From positions 1 to 64,000 of the forward strand of contig CABUQI010000001.1 in assembly GCA_902493545.1 (NCBI GenBank): a stretch of 64,000 nt of DNA, read 5' to 3'. The notes under the pieces are model-generated. The model was not told the DNA's origin. It saw only the letters and a program-made list of their open reading frames with translations, and ran no database searches. Of this stretch, positions 60,194 through 64,000 are shown in pieces (position 1 is the stretch's first letter; each line of letters begins with the position of its first letter). The position numbers were made by a program, and so were the translations under genes. Source of the stretch: an uncultured Collinsella sp. GTDB taxonomy: Bacteria; Actinomycetota; Coriobacteriia; Coriobacteriales; Coriobacteriaceae.

Positions 60194-61477
60194 TTAGGCC
60201 AAAACGTCCGACAAAATCTCGATCAGGCTGTCCACGTCGGCTTCCTCGCAGACAAGCGGCGGCAGGAAACGCAGCGTGTGGGCACCAGTAGCGTTAATCA
60301 CGGCGCCGGCGGCCAGCGCGCGGGCAACAATATCATGCGCATCGCCCGCAGCGTCATCCAGATCGCAGCCGAGCATTAAGCCGCGACCGCGTACCTCGGT
60401 AACGTGCGGAAGCTTGGCCAGCGCCTGCTCCATATAAGCACCCACCTTGGCGGCATGCTCAGCGTAGTCGCCGCGCACAAGCGCGGAGAGCGTCGCGGCG
60501 CACGCCGCGACAGCCAAGCAACTACCGCCAAAGGTCGAGCCGTGGTCGCCCGGCTTAAACACGTCGGCGATCTCCTTCTTTGCCACCACGGCACCCATGG
60601 GCACGCCATCGGCAATCCCCTTGGCAAGGCTCATAATGTCGGGCTCCACGCCATAGGTCTGGAATGCAAACGGCTTGCCGGAGCGGAAGATGCCACACTG
60701 GACCTCGTCGGCGATAAGAACGGCACCCACCTCGTGTGCCAAGTCGCGCGCTGCCGCCATAAACTCCTCGGTCATGGGGTGCACACCGCTCTCGCCCTGA
60801 ATCGGCTCGAGCATGACGGCGCAAATCTCGCTTCCCAGCTGCTTAAAGATTGCACGCAGCTCATCGACATCGTTGGGTGTGCAGGCCACAAAGCCGCCCG
60901 GCAGCGGGCGGAAGCTATCCTGCAGCCAATCCTGCATGGTGGCGGCAATGGTCTCGAGCGTACGGCCGTGGAAGCCGCCGCGCATGCATACGATGGTGTT
61001 GCCGCCGTTACCAGCACGCTTGGCGTACAGACGCGCGAGCTTCATCGAGCCCTCGTTGGCTTCAGCACCAGAATTGGCAAAGAACGTCTCCCACACCTGC
61101 TCGCCCGCCGTCGGAGCGCCGAGCGCAGCGGCCGTGGTCTCATCGCCGGCGGCAATGGCATCGGCCAGAACGCACGCACCATCTACGTCGTCGTTGGCAA
61201 GCTTGGACAGCAGCGCCGCGACCTGTCCACGCTGCTCGATGTAGAAGTAGTTAGACACGTGCAGAAGCTTTTTGGTCTGCGCCTCGAGCGCCGAGAGCAC
61301 TGCAGGATTACCGTGGCCTAGGCTACACACGCCAATGCCAGCAAGAAAGTCGAGATACTCACGACCATCGTCACCGGTGAGCTTCATACCGTGGCCTTCG
61401 ACAAACTCTACCGGCGAGCGACCAAAGGTATGCATAACGTAATGGGATTCGAGCGATTGTTGAGTTGCAAGTGACAT
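60194..61477 (-). CDS. argD: Acetylornithine aminotransferase
   Basis: PLP enzyme of arginine synthesis that interconverts N-acetylglutamate semialdehyde and N-acetylornithine. The 427 residues show the class III aminotransferase pattern: FANSGAEANEGSMKLAR, VCMRGGFHGRTL, LIADEVQCGIFRSGKPFAFQ, the PLP Lys in MSLAKGIADGVP, and FGGSCLAVAA. It is the last gene of the argJ-argB-argD run, 69 bp after argB. Start ATG at 61477 behind AAAGG. Confidence 0.95.
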   Translation of the reverse strand: MSLATQQSLESHYVMHTFGRSPVEFVEGHGMKLTGDDGREYLDFLAGIGVCSLGHGNPAVLSALEAQTKKLLHVSNYFYIEQRGQVAALLSKLANDDVDGACVLADAIAAGDETTAAALGAPTAGEQVWETFFANSGAEANEGSMKLARLYAKRAGNGGNTIVCMRGGFHGRTLETIAATMQDWLQDSFRPLPGGFVACTPNDVDELRAIFKQLGSEICAVMLEPIQGESGVHPMTEEFMAAARDLAHEVGAVLIADEVQCGIFRSGKPFAFQTYGVEPDIMSLAKGIADGVPMGAVVAKKEIADVFKPGDHGSTFGGSCLAVAACAATLSALVRGDYAEHAAKVGAYMEQALAKLPHVTEVRGRGLMLGCDLDDAAGDAHDIVARALAAGAVINATGAHTLRFLPPLVCEEADVDSLIEILSDVLA

Positions 61478-61546
61478 GGGATGCCTTTCGTTGGGCGCCG
61501 TACGGCGCAGGGCTATGAGTGCAGGGACGCGACGACCGTGGGTCAG

Positions 61547-62527
61547 CTAGACCGTCTGGAGCTTCTCGACCTCGTCGAAGTTCTCGGTCAGGCGCGCCGC
61601 AAACGTCGAAAGCGGGTGCGGATGCGTATCGAATTCGTAGGCCGTCTCGGTGGAGTGGATCACGGTACCGACGCCGGCATCGGTCAGCAGCTCCAGCAGC
61701 AGCGAGTGCGGCGTCGTGCCGTTGATGATGTGGGCTCGGAACACGCCAGCGGATAGTGCATCGACGGCGGCGCGCAGCTTGGGAATCATGCCCTTGTCGA
61801 CCTCGCCGCCGTAGAGCATCTCATTGACCTCGTCGAGCGTCAGGTTGGAGATAAGCGAATCCTTGTCGCTAAAGTCCTTGTACAGACCGTCGACATCGGT
61901 CAAAAAAATCGCCTTGTGCGCATGAAGCGCCGCCGCAACGGCGCCGGCGGCGGTATCGGCGTTGATGTTGAAGAAGCCACCGTCCTCCCCCGCCGCGACC
62001 GTGGCGATAACGGGAATGTACTCGCTGTCGAGCAAACGCTCGATATAGTCGGTGTTGACGTGCGTGACCTTGCCTACGCGGCCGAGCTCTGGGTCGAGAG
62101 GCTCGGCGATAAGGGTACCGGCGTCGCTGCCGGACACGCCCACGGCCAGGTTGCCGTGGTGGTTGAGCGCCGCGACCAGCTCCTGATTGACCTTGCCGCC
62201 CAGTACCTCGCGCACGATATCCATGGTGGCAGGCGTAGTCACGCGCTGGCCGTTCTTAAACTCGACGGGGATGTCGTAGTGGCTGAGAGCCTCGTTGATG
62301 GCCTTGCCGCCACCGTGCACGATAACAGGGCGCATGCCAATAATCTTGAGCAGGACGATGTCGCTCATCACGTCACGACGCAGTTGCTCGTCGACCATGG
62401 CGGCACCGCCGTACTTGATAACGACCGTCTTACCGGTCAGGTTCTTAATCCACGGCAGCGCCTCGAACAGCAACTGCGCGGTAACTTCGTTGGATTCGCT
62501 CGAGCGACAATCGCGTGCGAACTTCAT
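61547..62527 (-). CDS. argB: Acetylglutamate kinase
   Basis: Phosphorylates N-acetylglutamate, the second step of arginine synthesis and often the one inhibited by arginine. The 326 residues have VVIKYGGAAMVDEQLRRDVM, VIVHGGGKAINEAL, and the C-terminal IINGTTPHSLLLELLTDAGV. A short N-terminal helix before the kinase core (EVTAQLLFEALPWI) is of the kind found in arginine-inhibited hexameric NAGK. Start ATG at 62527 behind GAGG. Confidence 0.96.
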   Translation of the reverse strand: MKFARDCRSSESNEVTAQLLFEALPWIKNLTGKTVVIKYGGAAMVDEQLRRDVMSDIVLLKIIGMRPVIVHGGGKAINEALSHYDIPVEFKNGQRVTTPATMDIVREVLGGKVNQELVAALNHHGNLAVGVSGSDAGTLIAEPLDPELGRVGKVTHVNTDYIERLLDSEYIPVIATVAAGEDGGFFNINADTAAGAVAAALHAHKAIFLTDVDGLYKDFSDKDSLISNLTLDEVNEMLYGGEVDKGMIPKLRAAVDALSAGVFRAHIINGTTPHSLLLELLTDAGVGTVIHSTETAYEFDTHPHPLSTFAARLTENFDEVEKLQTV

Positions 62528-62608
62528 AGTCTGCCTCGTCTTTCGTGTAGCTATCGCGCCGTACCTCGTTGCCCGCTATTGCAGCGGGGCGCGCGGCACA
62601 TCGGGAGT

Positions 62609-63877
62609 CTAGGAACGGTAGTCGCCGTTAATGGAGATGTACTCGTGCGTGAGGTCGCAAGTCCACACGGTGGTCGCCGCGTCCCCGGCGCCCAGGTCTG
62701 CCGAGATCACAATCTCGGGCGCCTCAAAACGTCGCAGGGCTTCGTCCTCATCGAAGGGAACCGTCAGGCCATCGCGACAGACAGGCATACCCATCATGTC
62801 GATGGACACATCTTCTTGGTTAAACTGCACGCCGCACTTACCGAGCGCCATGGCAACGCGGCCCCAGTTGCAATCGTGGCCGGCGATGCAGGTCTTAACG
62901 AGCAGCGAGTTGGCAACGGCACGGGCGGCGATATCGGCCTCCTCGTCGTTCACGGCGCCGGTAACGTTGACCGTAACGAGCTTGGATGCGCCCTCGCCAT
63001 CGGCGGCGATATTGCGCGCCAGGCTCTCGCACACCTCGTGCACGGCAAATGCCAACTCGTCGAAGGCATCGGAGCCCTCGACGATAGGCTCGGCATCTGC
63101 GGCAGCGGCGCCGGAGGCAAGCATGATACAGGTGTCGTTGGTCGAGGTGTCGGAATCGACCGTTACCTTGTTAAAGGTCTGCTTGACGGTCGAGAGCAGC
63201 AGGGCATGAAGTGCCGCAGGCTCGACGGGGGCATCGGTGGTGATAACTGCGATCATGGTGGCCATGTTGGGCATGATCATGCCCGAGCCCTTGCACATTC
63301 CGCCTACCGTATAGACATTGCCCGCATGACCCGCGGCCTCACTGACGTAGGACACGGCGTACTCCTTGGAGTGCGTGTCGGTCGTCATGATGGCGCGAGC
63401 GGCATCGGCGCCACCGTGGGCTGAGAGCGCCTCGTAGGCAGCAGGAATGGCGGTCTCAAACGTGTCGATCGGCAGAATCTGGCCAATCACACCCGTGGAG
63501 GCAACCAGAATCTGCTGGGGCTCACAGCCGATAACCTGCGATGCGATGTTGCAGGTCTCGCGCGCGCAGGCAAGGCCGGTCTCGCCCGTGGCGGCGTTCG
63601 CGTTGCCGGAGTTGATTGAAACACCGGCGATGATACCGTAGCCCTTGTCCGCACCGCCCAGGTTGGCACGGCTCACCTGCACGGGCGCCGCGCAAAAGCG
63701 ATTGGTGGTAAACACGCCGGCACCAGGACAGGGTTTATCGGGCACGACGAGCGCGTAATCCAGACGCTCGGGGTTCTTGCGGAACCCAGCGTGGATGCCT
63801 GCAGCCTTAAAACCAGCCGCAGCCGTAACGCCACCCTCGACGGCGCGAATCTTGATATCAATCAGGTCGGTATTCAT
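62609..63877 (-). CDS. argJ: Bifunctional ornithine acetyltransferase / glutamate N-acetyltransferase
   Basis: Recycles the acetyl group from N-acetylornithine to glutamate, so the pathway here is cyclic. The 422 residues include the self-cleavage site in MIMPNMATMIAVITTDAPV (cut before the Thr), giving alpha and beta chains. The end SINGDYRS fits the family. Whether it also uses acetyl-CoA (bifunctional form) cannot be decided by eye. Start ATG at 63877 behind AAGGAG. argC, the usual upstream partner, would lie beyond the right edge. Confidence 0.96.
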   Translation of the reverse strand: MNTDLIDIKIRAVEGGVTAAAGFKAAGIHAGFRKNPERLDYALVVPDKPCPGAGVFTTNRFCAAPVQVSRANLGGADKGYGIIAGVSINSGNANAATGETGLACARETCNIASQVIGCEPQQILVASTGVIGQILPIDTFETAIPAAYEALSAHGGADAARAIMTTDTHSKEYAVSYVSEAAGHAGNVYTVGGMCKGSGMIMPNMATMIAVITTDAPVEPAALHALLLSTVKQTFNKVTVDSDTSTNDTCIMLASGAAAADAEPIVEGSDAFDELAFAVHEVCESLARNIAADGEGASKLVTVNVTGAVNDEEADIAARAVANSLLVKTCIAGHDCNWGRVAMALGKCGVQFNQEDVSIDMMGMPVCRDGLTVPFDEDEALRRFEAPEIVISADLGAGDAATTVWTCDLTHEYISINGDYRS

Positions 63878-63909
63878 CGTCTTTATGACTCCTTATATCA
63901 AACAAAAAA

Positions 63910-63983
63910 CGGGCATCGGTTGGTGCGCCATGCCAGTCGTGATCATGAGACCAGCTTAAGAGTGGCGCCCCACTCGATGCCCG
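63910..63983 (-). terminator. Terminator-like hairpin upstream of argJ
   Basis: CGGGCATCG with TGGTGCGCCA (63910-63930) pairs with TGGCGCCCCA and CGATGCCCG (63963-63983). Read leftward it is followed by TTTTTTGTTTG, 33 bp before the argJ start. It either ends the preceding gene or is an attenuator in an arg operon. Confidence 0.7.
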
Positions 63984-64000
63984 ACTACCAAATCGTTAAC

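Overview
The window looks like a piece of chromosome from a gut member of the Coriobacteriia, most like Collinsella. This is an inference from the GC-rich composition, the codon use, the family variants and the gene orders; no database was searched. It is mostly core genome with several small accessory patches. No prophage, insertion sequence, cas gene or complete integrative element was found.

Layout. 1-6.5 kb: the 5' part of an iron transporter (FeoA-FeoB fusion) behind two tandem palindromic operator-like sites, then an arginine-type antiporter and a dimethylarginine hydrolase (ddaH) divergent from a GntR regulator that probably controls them, and an alpha/beta hydrolase. 6.7-18.7 kb, rightward: a PTS EIIA protein, asnS, a WYL-type regulator, a three-gene ABC importer of the ABC_sub_bind (TrpX-like) type, a surface-anchored 5'-nucleotidase, an MscS channel, and a cytosolic BMP-domain protein translationally coupled to a metallophosphoesterase. 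19-24.3 kb, leftward: the classical tRNA(Thr, Tyr, Thr, Met)-tuf-rpmG-tRNA(Trp)-secE-nusG-rplK-rplA block. 24.5-30 kb, leftward: disA-ispD-ispF-cysS-rlmB-NYN nuclease, a gene order close to that of Bacillus. 30.2-32.8 kb, rightward: mntP behind a yybP-ykoY manganese riboswitch, then a HipBA toxin-antitoxin module with a long perfect operator. 33-45.3 kb, leftward: pepD, clpC, a TetR regulator overlapping the end of a giant two-domain acyl-CoA dehydratase activase, a DUF2798 membrane protein, and a ThrE-like exporter. 45.6-55.5 kb, leftward: lysS (with a C-terminal tRNA-binding domain), greA, tatA, tRNA-Pro, ispE-veg, and murE-HAD-murI-rph-rdgB-dtd. 55.8-60 kb, rightward: a fused amino-acid ABC binding protein/permease, asnB and tRNA-Val. 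60.2-64 kb, leftward: argJ-argB-argD.

How the genes work together. Nitrogen and arginine metabolism recur: arginine synthesis by the acetyl cycle, methylarginine hydrolysis to citrulline with a matching antiporter, asparagine synthesis, an amino-acid importer and a Ser/Thr-type exporter. Metal homeostasis is present as Feo and MntP. Three genes of the MEP isoprenoid pathway lie in two clusters.

The most unusual content is not coding. Intergenic spaces hold at least seven unrelated families of short inverted repeats. Two 169-bp arrays each have three 45-46 bp imperfect palindromes at a 61-62 bp period (1541-1709 and 5273-5441). A third array has three 55-bp palindromes at exactly 80-bp spacing (23893-24109), beside a four-copy head-to-head repeat (23718-23838). 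Long single hairpins also occur, two of them in duplicate. They look like REP/REPIN-type or otherwise undescribed palindromic elements and are the best candidates here for something new.
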